DNA of 64,000 bases from an uncultured Tessaracoccus sp. (lineage in GTDB: Bacteria; Actinomycetota; Actinomycetes; Propionibacteriales; Propionibacteriaceae). Location: the NCBI RefSeq assembly GCF_943914565.1, contig NZ_CALUCN010000004.1, positions 1-64,000 of the forward strand, written 5' to 3'. How positions within the stretch are numbered: the first letter of the stretch is position 1; each line of letters opens with the position of its first letter. Both the position numbers and the translations under genes were made by a program. The notes beneath the pieces are model-generated. The model saw only the letters and a program-made list of their open reading frames with translations, did not search any database and was not told the DNA's origin. This document shows, piece after piece, positions 7,835 through 15,562 of this stretch.

Positions 7835-8598
7835 TGGACACGACGATGATCCGCTCCGAGGACCCGACGCTGCACGTCGGGCTCGTCGAGGCCAGCGTCT
7901 GGGCGGACGCCGTCGAGCGCATCCGCGACGGTGCGGTCCCCCGCGACGACGAGGACCAACTCGCCTTCTGGGAGGCGGCCGGCATCCTCGACGGCGGGCT
8001 GCTGGACCAGGGCTGGGGGCAGGCGCTGCGCGTCGTGCAGACGTCCGAGCACGCCGTCGAGCTTTTGTCGCGGTACGACGACGTGGCGTTCGCGGTGACG
8101 GTGTTCGTGGACGCCGACTGGTCGGTCGCGTGCACGAGCCGCGCCACCGTCGGGACCGTGGACGGGGTGGAGGCGGTCGACCGGATCCACCCGATGCTGG
8201 AGGTCGCGCTCACGCCGAGGCACCGGGTGTGGCAGCTGGTACGACGCTCGCTGCCGCCGCTGGACGAGCTGCGCCACGAGCCGCGCCCCACGCGCCTCGA
8301 CGACGCCACCCGCGTCGACCTCTCGTCGATTCCCGACGAGATGCGCGCCACCCCGGAGACGTTCGCCGCGCACCTGTACCAGCTTCCGCAGCTGCCGCCG
8401 GAGCTCGTCGACGCCACCGACCCGCGCGCGACGGTGTTCACCTACGGGGTCCGCGCGACGCCCACGGGCGTGCAGACGTCGAACAAGACGTGGATCCTGG
8501 GACGCGCGCTGACCCTCGTCGACGCCGACACCGCGTCGATGTGGCAGGTCCGGCCGGGCGACCTCGGCGCGGCACTCACGCAGTTCCTGCTCGCCTGA
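7834..8598 (+). CDS. Hypothetical protein, possible EspG-like chaperone or partner of the upstream hydrolase
   Basis: A 254-residue soluble protein with no signal peptide. The mixed alpha/beta pattern and its position after a WXG-type gene and a WXG-fused hydrolase suggest a role like EspG, the cytosolic chaperone of type VII substrates, but I see no decisive motif. An immunity or accessory function for the hydrolase is an alternative. The ATG overlaps the upstream stop, with GGGAG eight bases before it. The cobalamin riboswitch that follows belongs to the next gene. Confidence 0.5.
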   Translation: MDTTMIRSEDPTLHVGLVEASVWADAVERIRDGAVPRDDEDQLAFWEAAGILDGGLLDQGWGQALRVVQTSEHAVELLSRYDDVAFAVTVFVDADWSVACTSRATVGTVDGVEAVDRIHPMLEVALTPRHRVWQLVRRSLPPLDELRHEPRPTRLDDATRVDLSSIPDEMRATPETFAAHLYQLPQLPPELVDATDPRATVFTYGVRATPTGVQTSNKTWILGRALTLVDADTASMWQVRPGDLGAALTQFLLA

Positions 8599-8637
8599 CC
8601 CCCGTCGCGAACCCCCTCGTCAGGCTGGTAGATTGCT

Positions 8638-8727
8638 CATGATCGAGCCGAGAAGCGGGTGCAATTCCCGAGCTGTCGCGCAACCGTGACTGCCACGCGC
8701 AGGAAGCCGGACCGACGCCCGATCATC
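8638..8727 (+). ncRNA. Cobalamin riboswitch (compact aptamer) upstream of the LRR protein
   Basis: The core follows the B12-box order: GCGGGTGCAATTCCCG, then GCTGTCGCGCAACCGTGA, then GCCGGACCGAC. P1 can form between TGATCG (8640-8645) and CGATCA (8720-8725). A TAGATT -10 box at 8629-8634 puts the transcript start at the foot of P1. The aptamer is about 90 nt, lacking large peripheral arms. The expression platform must lie in the next 80 bases before the GTG start. Confidence 0.85.
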
Positions 8728-8807
8728 AACACGACCGCTCCTGCGCGCAACCGTGAGCCGTGGTCCTCCACGCCCGCCTGCGCGCGGACGAACCGAGAGG
8801 ATCACGA

Positions 8808-11800
8808 GTGCAACCACGTTCCCTGGTCGCGGCCGCGTTCGCCGCGACCCTGCTCGTCGGGGGGTGGGCGGCGCCGGCGCGAGCCGACGGCTTCGCCGAC
8901 ACGGTCCCCGACCCCAACTACCGCGCGTGCATCACCGACGCGCTCTCCCTGCCCCGTGACGCGGAGCCGACGACGGAGCAGTTGGCCGGGCTCACGTCGC
9001 TCTCCTGCACGCGCAAGGGCATCCAGGACCTCCGCGGCACGGACGCGCTGCCGAAGCTCGAGAAGCTGTTCGTCGGCAACAACGCCATCACCGACGTCGC
9101 ACCGCTGGCGGGCGCGAAGGGGCTGTTCTCGCTCGGGCTCGAGCAGAACCGCATCACCGACATCACCGCGCTGGAGGGCCTCAGCAAGCTGCGCTCGGTG
9201 AACCTCGCCGGCAACCGGCTGCGCGACATCTCCGTGCTCGGCACACTGCCCGAGTGGGAACGCATCGGCGGCGGCCCGCGGCACGGGCAGCAGGTCACCG
9301 CGTCCCCCGCCGAGTCCGGGGTCTCCACGCCGGTGCCGCGCCTCGTCGGGGTGTCCGGCAAGCCGTTCGCGGCCGAGCCGCCCGAGGGCCTCACGGTGCA
9401 GTCCGGTGAGGTGACGTACCCGGAGGCGGGTTCGTACGAGTGGCGCTTCCGGGACCCCGACGACCTCACCTTCAACGGCACCGTCACCGTCGAGGTGCGT
9501 GCCTCGAGCACGGCCACCATCCCCGACGACGGCCTGCGCGCCTGCGTCAACGCCCGGCTGGGCGTCACCGACCCGGCCTCGCAGCCGACGCCGGAGCAGC
9601 TCGGTGGCCTGCGCAGCGAACTGGTCTGCGCCGGCAAGAAGATCCGTAGCCTCGAAGGGGCGCAGTACCTCACCGGGCTCACGTCGCTGAACGTGGCGTC
9701 AAACCAGGTCTCGGACCTCACGCCCGTCGCGGGGCTCACGAACCTGCGCTCGCTCGCGTTCCCGTCGAACGCGGTCGAGGACCTCACCCCGATCGCCGGG
9801 CTCACCGGGCTCGAGGAGCTCAACGCCTCGTACAACGCCTTCGCGTCGATCACACCGATCAAGGGGCTCACGAACCTCAAGGACCTCGCGGTCGGGCAGC
9901 GCAACCGGAGCAAGTACGAGGGCATCACCTCCCTCGACGGCGTGCAGGGCATGACGAAGCTCGAGCGGCTCGTCGCCAACAGCAGCCGGATCGCAGACCT
10001 CACCCCCGTCGCGGGGCTCACGAACCTCACGGGCCTGCACGTGCACGCCAACCGCATCTCGTCGGTCAGCCCGCTCGCGGGCCTCACGAAGCTCGAGAAG
10101 CTCGGGCTGTCGTCGAACGAGATCACCGACATCGCGCCGCTGCGCGGGCTCACCCAGCTGACCGCGCTGGACCTCGGCCACAACCACATCGCCGACGTGA
10201 CCCCGATCGAGAGGCTCAAGCGCTTCGGATGGGGTGAGCCGAGGGTCAGGATGCAGACCGTCACCGCGAAGGCCGTGCCCGCCGGGCAGGCCGTGACCCC
10301 GCCGGCGATCCGCAGCTTCGCGGCCGTGCCGCCCACGTTCACCCCGCCCGAGGGGCTCGAGATGGCCGACGGCAAGGTGACCTACCCCGCCGAGGGCTCG
10401 TACACGTGGACCTGGACGGCCCGCAACGGCGCCGGCGAGTTCTTCAGCGGCAAGGCCGAACAGCCCGTCACCGCCGCCTCCGACGTGGAGATCCCGGACG
10501 CGAACCTCCGAGCCTGCCTCGCCGACGCCACCGAAGCGCCGCTCACGAAGGCGTCCCTGGCGGGGCTGACGGACGTCGACTGCTCGGGACGGTCCATCCA
10601 GGACCTGACCGGCATCGAGCTGCTGACCGGAGCGAAGCACCTCGACCTGAGCGAGACCGCGCTCGACGACGTGGCGCCGCTCGCCGCGCTGACGGGCCTC
10701 GAGACCCTCACGCTCGACGGCAACCACGTCGCGGACCTCTCGCCGCTGGGGACGCTCGACGCCACGATCTCGGCCAGGGACCAGCGCCTGGCCCTGGACC
10801 CCGTCGCCGGTGGCGTGGCCGTGCCGGCACCGACGGTGGTCGGGCTCGACGGCACGCGGGTCAGCGCGTCCGCGCCGGCAGGCGAGACCCTCGTCGACGG
10901 CGCGGTGACGTTCGCGACCGCCGGTGAGCGCTCGTGGCCGTTCGCGGCTGGGGCCTTCACCGGGTCGTTCGTGCAGCAGGTCATCTCCGACGCGCCGGTC
11001 GACCCTGCGACGAAGGCGTTCACCGACGCCGACGTCGAGGCCTGCACGACGGCCGGCAAGGTGTTCGTCGTCGTCGATCCCGGGACGGTCGCCCCGATGG
11101 GCGGCTGCGCGAGCGAGTTCGACACGGGCCTCCGGGCGCTCGCGTCCGCCGGCTTCACCGTGAACGACGGTGGCCTCGTCACCACCATCAGCGGCTACCG
11201 CGCCGACTGGGACGAGGATCAGGCCTGGTGGACGTACACCCACCGCACCCGCACCGACGCCGGCTGGACCCCGTGGACGAAGTGGACGCTGGGCGCGAAC
11301 ACGTCTGCGCCGAAGGCCGGCTCGGTCGAGGGCTGGTCGGTCACGCCGCGCAACGACGAGGACTTCGACGCCTTCACCGCGCCGCGCTGGGAGCCGGGCA
11401 CGACCCGGTGCGACGTGCAGCTGCACACCGCAGGCACGAAGCTCGTCGGCAACACCACCTACGCGTGGGGCCGTGCCAAGGACTGCACGGGTGACGTGCG
11501 CGTCGAGGTGCGCTCCGGCAAGGGGTGGGAGCGCGTCGGGACGGCCTCTGCCGGGCAGTTCCGCGTCGAGCTCGCGACGGTGGCCTCCGCCGGCACGCAC
11601 ACGCTGCGCGCGGTCGTCGGTGACACCGCCTCCGACGAGGTCCAGCTCACCCGCGTCGCCCGCAGCAGCGCGGCGGTGGCGCCCGTGAGCGTGGCCGGTC
11701 GGGCCGCGAACGCCTGGGGCCGCGTCGCCGGCCCGGCGACGGTGCGGACGCAGGTGCTCGCCGACGGACGCTGGTCCACGTCGCAGGTGACACGCTCGGA

Positions 11801-12200
11801 GGGCGGCCGCTACGTGCTGCCCCTCACCTACGGGCGCAACCAGGCGGGTTCGCTGCGGTGGCGGGTGGTCGTCGACCACGCGCACGGCGAGCGCGAGGTG
11901 CTGCCGGCGCTCACCCAGCGTCGCGTGGCTGTGCCGCTCGCTCGCTCGGCCGGTTCGGCCCCCGCGGGCCGGCTCGCCAACGTCTGGGGCATCGCCGAGC
12001 CCGGCCGCGTCTGGACCGAGGTACAGCTGCCCGACGGCCGCTGGTCGCGTTCGCAGGTGCGTGACACCGACGCCGCCGGCCGCTACGTCATCGAGCTCAC
12101 GTACGGCAAGCACCAGCCGGGCACGTACCGCTGGCGCGTCGCCTCTGGGACCGATGCCGGCGTCGTGCGCGGTCCGGAGTTCACCTTCACCCGACGCTGA
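8808..12200 (+). CDS. Secreted leucine-rich-repeat protein with DUF4430-like domain and C-terminal wall-type repeats
   Basis: A 1130-residue exported protein. The signal peptide is about residues 1-26 (ending A-P-A-R-A). Three internalin-like LRR blocks follow, each opening with a P-D-x-x-x-R-A-C motif and carrying about 22-residue repeats such as L-T-x-L-x-S-N-x-I-x-D-L-x-P; each block is followed by an Ig-like stretch. Residues about 740-865 form a DUF4430/transcobalamin-beta-like domain (paired Cys, then W-W-T-Y-T-H and G-S-V-E-G-W). Three beta-rich repeats end the protein; the last two match those of the riboswitch-controlled proteins near 55 and 58 kb. There is no LPxTG or C-terminal membrane helix. 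The riboswitch suggests a role in corrinoid binding. GAGAGG seven bases before GTG supports the start. Confidence 0.85.
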   Translation: MQPRSLVAAAFAATLLVGGWAAPARADGFADTVPDPNYRACITDALSLPRDAEPTTEQLAGLTSLSCTRKGIQDLRGTDALPKLEKLFVGNNAITDVAPLAGAKGLFSLGLEQNRITDITALEGLSKLRSVNLAGNRLRDISVLGTLPEWERIGGGPRHGQQVTASPAESGVSTPVPRLVGVSGKPFAAEPPEGLTVQSGEVTYPEAGSYEWRFRDPDDLTFNGTVTVEVRASSTATIPDDGLRACVNARLGVTDPASQPTPEQLGGLRSELVCAGKKIRSLEGAQYLTGLTSLNVASNQVSDLTPVAGLTNLRSLAFPSNAVEDLTPIAGLTGLEELNASYNAFASITPIKGLTNLKDLAVGQRNRSKYEGITSLDGVQGMTKLERLVANSSRIADLTPVAGLTNLTGLHVHANRISSVSPLAGLTKLEKLGLSSNEITDIAPLRGLTQLTALDLGHNHIADVTPIERLKRFGWGEPRVRMQTVTAKAVPAGQAVTPPAIRSFAAVPPTFTPPEGLEMADGKVTYPAEGSYTWTWTARNGAGEFFSGKAEQPVTAASDVEIPDANLRACLADATEAPLTKASLAGLTDVDCSGRSIQDLTGIELLTGAKHLDLSETALDDVAPLAALTGLETLTLDGNHVADLSPLGTLDATISARDQRLALDPVAGGVAVPAPTVVGLDGTRVSASAPAGETLVDGAVTFATAGERSWPFAAGAFTGSFVQQVISDAPVDPATKAFTDADVEACTTAGKVFVVVDPGTVAPMGGCASEFDTGLRALASAGFTVNDGGLVTTISGYRADWDEDQAWWTYTHRTRTDAGWTPWTKWTLGANTSAPKAGSVEGWSVTPRNDEDFDAFTAPRWEPGTTRCDVQLHTAGTKLVGNTTYAWGRAKDCTGDVRVEVRSGKGWERVGTASAGQFRVELATVASAGTHTLRAVVGDTASDEVQLTRVARSSAAVAPVSVAGRAANAWGRVAGPATVRTQVLADGRWSTSQVTRSEGGRYVLPLTYGRNQAGSLRWRVVVDHAHGEREVLPALTQRRVAVPLARSAGSAPAGRLANVWGIAEPGRVWTEVQLPDGRWSRSQVRDTDAAGRYVIELTYGKHQPGTYRWRVASGTDAGVVRGPEFTFTRR

Positions 12201-12214
12201 CGCCTCTCTCCGCT

Positions 12215-12250
12215 GGCCCGGCTCGATCCTCGCACGGAGCGAGCCGGGCC
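12215..12250 (+). terminator. Terminator hairpin after the LRR gene
   Basis: GGCCCGGCTCG and CGAGCCGGGCC form an 11-bp perfect stem with a 14-base loop, 15 bases after the stop codon. There is no U-tract, which is usual at actinobacterial terminators. Confidence 0.7.
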
Positions 12251-12284
12251 TCCGGCATGCAGGGGGGAACGTGGGAGTACAGCA

Positions 12285-12325
12285 GCAAGGCCCCGGAGCT
12301 GAACGAACCAGCTCCGGGGCCTTGC
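12285..12325. terminator. Bidirectional terminator between LRR gene and tRNA-Ile
   Basis: GCAAGGCCCCGGAGCT pairs perfectly with AGCTCCGGGGCCTTGC: a 16-bp stem with a 9-base loop. It sits between the 3' ends of the LRR gene and tRNA-Ile, so it can serve both strands. Confidence 0.8.
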
Positions 12326-12333
12326 TTGAACCG

Positions 12334-12407
12334 TGAGCCTAGGTGGACTTGAACCACCGACCTCTGCCTTATCAGGGCAGCGCTCTAACCGACTGAGCTA
12401 TAGGCTC
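12334..12407 (-). tRNA. tRNA-Ile (GAT)
   Basis: A complete cloverleaf on the minus strand. Acceptor arms are GAGCCTA and TAGGCTC with discriminator A; the anticodon loop CTGATAA gives GAT; the T-loop reads GGTTCAAGTCC. CCA is not encoded. It lies in the same region as gyrB-gyrA-DUF3566, the common actinobacterial setting for tRNA-Ile and tRNA-Ala, though here the genes between have been rearranged. Confidence 0.95.
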
Positions 12408-12486
12408 GTGCAACGACGAGTAACTGTACCGCACCGGATTCTGCGCGCGCAAACCGGCGAGCGCCTGTCCAGTTGCCCGGTCGCAG

Positions 12487-12492
12487 TACGGT
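12487..12492 (+). promoter_or_regulatory. -10 box of a leaderless start (sirtuin)
   Basis: TACGGT, six bases, ATG. No ribosome binding site is present, so the sirtuin mRNA is probably leaderless. Confidence 0.55.
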
Positions 12493-12498
12493 GGCGAC

Positions 12499-13440
12499 AT
12501 GACTACGGGCACGCTGGGCGACGTCGGTGGCTGGTTTCGTTCCGCCTCCGACGAGGGCGCGACCCTCGCGGACCGGCCCGGCTGGGGCCCGGGCACCGGC
12601 GGGTTCGACCTCCGCTCCCCCGACGACGTCGTCGCCGAGGCGCTCGACGCGATCCACGACCGCCGACTCATGGTCCTCACCGGCGCCGGCATGTCCACCG
12701 GGTCCGGCCTGCCGGACTACCGCGGCCGGCACGCCCGCCCGCGCGCACCCATGCTCTACCAGGAGTTCGTCGGCTCCGATGTCTCGCGCCGCCGCTACTG
12801 GGCGCGCAGCACCGTCGGCTGGCCGCACTTCCTCCGCGCGCGCCCCGGGCTCGCGCACCGCAGCCTCGCCGAGCTCGCGCAGCACCTCGACGTCGCGGGC
12901 GTCGTCACGCAGAACGTCGACCGCCTCCACCAGCGCGCCGGCTGCCGCGACGTCGTCGACCTCCACGGCCGTCTCGATCACGTGATCTGCCTCGGCTGCC
13001 ACGCGGTGTCGAGCCGCGTCGCGATGCAGGAGACGCTGCTCGCGCTCAACGAGGCGTTCCTCGCCGAGGTCAGCGCCGAGGCCGAGCAGGCCCCCGACGG
13101 GGACGCGGCCGTCGAACGCACCGGGGGCTTCCGCTATCCCGACTGCGAGCGCTGCGGCGGCATGCTGAAACCGGACGTCGTCTTCTTCGGTGAGAACGCC
13201 CACAAGGAAGCCGTGGCCGACGCGTTCGCGGTGCTCGAGCGCTCCGAGGCGGTCCTCGTGCTCGGGTCGAGCCTCACGGTCATGAGCGGGCTCCGGTTCT
13301 GCCGCCGGGCCGCACGCGAGGGCAAGCCGGTGGTGATCGTCGGCGAGGGCTTCACGCGCGGCGACGAGCTCGCCACGCAACGCGTGCACGGCCTCCTCGA
13401 GGACGTGCTGCCACGCTGGCTCGCCAGCCTCACGCCGTAG
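12499..13440 (+). CDS. Sir2 family NAD-dependent deacylase
   Basis: A 313-residue cytoplasmic sirtuin that removes acyl groups from lysines using NAD+. Visible family marks are the NAD-binding G-A-G-M-S-T-x-S-G-L-P-D-Y-R block near residue 59, T-Q-N-V-D near 138, the catalytic His in D-L-H-G-R near 156, and a zinc module of two Cys pairs (C-L-G-C and C-E-R-C-G-G) separated by a longer than usual insert. K-P-D-V-V-F-F-G-E follows. About 45 extra residues precede the Rossmann core. It starts immediately at a leaderless promoter. Confidence 0.93.
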   Translation: MTTGTLGDVGGWFRSASDEGATLADRPGWGPGTGGFDLRSPDDVVAEALDAIHDRRLMVLTGAGMSTGSGLPDYRGRHARPRAPMLYQEFVGSDVSRRRYWARSTVGWPHFLRARPGLAHRSLAELAQHLDVAGVVTQNVDRLHQRAGCRDVVDLHGRLDHVICLGCHAVSSRVAMQETLLALNEAFLAEVSAEAEQAPDGDAAVERTGGFRYPDCERCGGMLKPDVVFFGENAHKEAVADAFAVLERSEAVLVLGSSLTVMSGLRFCRRAAREGKPVVIVGEGFTRGDELATQRVHGLLEDVLPRWLASLTP

Positions 13441-13512
13441 CACCGCCGCCACGACGGCGCCCCCGCAGCCCAGGAATTGGCGCGGCTCCCACACGAGCCC
13501 GGCTCCGTGCCG

Positions 13513-13518
13513 TACCTT
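13513..13518 (+). promoter_or_regulatory. -10 box of a leaderless start (symporter)
   Basis: TACCTT, six bases, ATG. This decides between the chosen start and a GTG-initiated upstream extension of the same frame. Confidence 0.5.
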
Positions 13519-13524
13519 GTGCCC

Positions 13525-14748
13525 ATGACCATTGAGACTTCAAAGGAGAAGCGCTCCCTCGGGCTGCTGTGGAGAATCCTGATCGCGATCGTGCTCGGCA
13601 TCATCTGCGGTCTCTTCTTCCCCGACTGGTTGAGCCGCGTGTTCGTCACCTTCAACATGCTCTTCGGGCAGTTCCTGGGCTTCTGCATCCCGCTCATCAT
13701 CCTCGGCCTCATCACACCCGCGATCGCCGAGCTCGGCCGCGGCGCCGGCAAGTGGCTGGCGATCACGGCCGGCATCGCCTACTCGTCCACCGTCGTCGCG
13801 GGCCTGTTCGGCTGGGGTTCGTCGATGCTGGTGCTGCCCCGCGTGCTGCCACGTGAGACGCCGAAGAGCCTCATGAACCCGGAGGAATCCCTCCTCGGCC
13901 CCTACTTCGAGCTGGAGATCCCGCCGCTGCTGGGGGTGATGTCGGCGCTGGTGCTGGCCTTCATCCTCGGCGTGGCGCTCACGATGATCAAGGGCAGCAT
14001 CATCCTGCACGGCATGCAGGAGTTCCGTGAGGTCATCACGATGGTGATCACCAACATCATCCTGCCGTTCCTGCCGATCTACATCTTCGGCATCTTCCTC
14101 AACATGACCCAGGGCGGGCAGGTCGCGACCGTCATCCTCACGTTCCTCGGCGTGGTGGTGTTCGTGTTCATCCTCACGTGGATCATGCTGCTCCTGCAGT
14201 ACAGCCTGGCCGGCGCCGTCACGGGCAAGAACCCGGTGAAGATGCTCGGCACGATGCTGCCCGCCTACGCCACGGCGCTCGGCACCGCGTCGTCGGCCGC
14301 GACGATCCCCATCACGCTTCGTCAGGCGATCAAGATGGGCGTGAGCCAGCCGGTGGCGTCCTTCGCCGTGCCGTTGTGCGCGACGATCCACCTCGCCGGC
14401 TCGACGATCAAGATCACCTCGTTCTCGCTGGCCGTGATGATGATCTACGGCATGGAGATCAAGCCGCTGGTGATCCTCGGATTCATCTTCATGCTCGGCA
14501 TCATGATGGTGGCCGCACCAGGCGTTCCCGGCGGCGCCATCGTGACCGCGTCGACGCTGCTGTCGTCGATGCTGGGCTTCAACGAGGCCCAGGTGGGGCT
14601 CATGATCGCCACCTACATCGCGATCGACTCCTTCGGCACGGCCACCAACGTCACCGGCGACGGCGCCATCGCCGCGATCGTGGACAAGCTCTCCCGCAAC
14701 CGGACGGCGGAGTTCGCCGTCGAGGACACCGCGGGGGCAGCAGGCTGA
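13525..14748 (+). CDS. Dicarboxylate/amino acid:cation symporter (DAACS family)
   Basis: A 407-residue membrane protein of the glutamate-transporter fold. It has eight or so hydrophobic segments, the serine-rich reentrant loop T-A-S-S-A-A-T-I-P near residue 254, and the conserved end region A-P-G-V-P-G-G-A-I with the later D-S-F-G-T-A-x-N-V-T-G-D motif that binds substrate and cation. It probably takes up C4-dicarboxylates or acidic amino acids with Na+ or H+. A serine/threonine transporter in the same family is also possible. Monocistronic, ending at a strong hairpin shared with the convergent DUF3566 gene. Confidence 0.88.
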   Translation: MTIETSKEKRSLGLLWRILIAIVLGIICGLFFPDWLSRVFVTFNMLFGQFLGFCIPLIILGLITPAIAELGRGAGKWLAITAGIAYSSTVVAGLFGWGSSMLVLPRVLPRETPKSLMNPEESLLGPYFELEIPPLLGVMSALVLAFILGVALTMIKGSIILHGMQEFREVITMVITNIILPFLPIYIFGIFLNMTQGGQVATVILTFLGVVVFVFILTWIMLLLQYSLAGAVTGKNPVKMLGTMLPAYATALGTASSAATIPITLRQAIKMGVSQPVASFAVPLCATIHLAGSTIKITSFSLAVMMIYGMEIKPLVILGFIFMLGIMMVAAPGVPGGAIVTASTLLSSMLGFNEAQVGLMIATYIAIDSFGTATNVTGDGAIAAIVDKLSRNRTAEFAVEDTAGAAG

Positions 14749-14761
14749 CCGGGGCTGTGTC

Positions 14762-14787
14762 GGGTGCCGGCGAGCCTGCCGGCACCC
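14762..14787. terminator. Bidirectional terminator hairpin
   Basis: GGGTGCCGGC, six-base loop, GCCGGCACCC: a 10-bp perfect stem between the convergent symporter and the DUF3566 gene. Confidence 0.75.
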
Positions 14788-14800
14788 GCCCCGGAGACGG

Positions 14801-15562
14801 TCAGTCCTCCGCGAGCGTCATCTCCAGCCCACCCATGATGACGGCCGAGAGGTTGTAGAGGAACGCGAACAGCGTCGCGACGGCGGTGAAGATCACCACG
14901 TCGATCGCAGCGAGCAGCGCCGCGAGCCCGACCACCCGCTGCCATCCCAGGAACTCGTGGATGTTGAAACGGTTGCCGCCCTCCGGATCGGCGATCACGG
15001 AGTTGATGAGGTCGTTGATGTAGTTCAGCGCGTCCGAGCCGGCGAAGACCGACCACAGCACCGAGATCCCGGCGACGAACATCACACCGAACGCGATCGA
15101 GAACAGGAACGACGTCTTCATCACCGACCACGGGTCGAACCGCGTGATCCTCAGCCGCGCCTTGCGGGTGCGGCGCGTGGGCTGCACCGCCCGCGTCGGG
15201 ATCGTCTCGTCGGACGCCGAGGTGAGGCGCGTCGGACGGTTCGTCGTCGACGCGGGTGCGGCCGGCGACGGCGTCGCGGCCGGGGCAGGCGTGCTCGGCT
15301 TCGCGGGACGCGTGATGCCCTCGAGCTTCCAGTCCTCGATCTGCTGCGACGAGGGCTTCGGCGCCTCGGTCGTGTTGCGGGGGGCGCTCGCGACCTTCTC
15401 GGCCGCGAGGTCGCGGGTCACCTCGGTGTCGACGGGGTCGGAGGCCTTCTCCGCCTTCGGCGTGCTCGCGTCGTTGGGCGGCGCGTCGTCGCCCTTCGGC
15501 TTGCGCGAGAAGTCCAGCCCGGGCGAACCGTCGGCGCCGGGCCAGCGGGGCGCATCACTCAT
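14801..15562 (-). CDS. DUF3566 domain membrane protein downstream of gyrA
   Basis: A 253-residue protein. The first 150 residues are charged and proline/alanine-rich and probably disordered. The C-terminal DUF3566 domain has two membrane helices flanking an extracellular stretch ([16 protein letters not shown], later F-N-I-H-E-F-L-G-W). This family typically follows gyrA in actinobacteria; its function is not established. Its start overlaps the end of gyrA by eight bases, so it is the last gene of the gyrB-gyrA operon. Confidence 0.92.
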   Translation of the reverse strand: MSDAPRWPGADGSPGLDFSRKPKGDDAPPNDASTPKAEKASDPVDTEVTRDLAAEKVASAPRNTTEAPKPSSQQIEDWKLEGITRPAKPSTPAPAATPSPAAPASTTNRPTRLTSASDETIPTRAVQPTRRTRKARLRITRFDPWSVMKTSFLFSIAFGVMFVAGISVLWSVFAGSDALNYINDLINSVIADPEGGNRFNIHEFLGWQRVVGLAALLAAIDVVIFTAVATLFAFLYNLSAVIMGGLEMTLAED

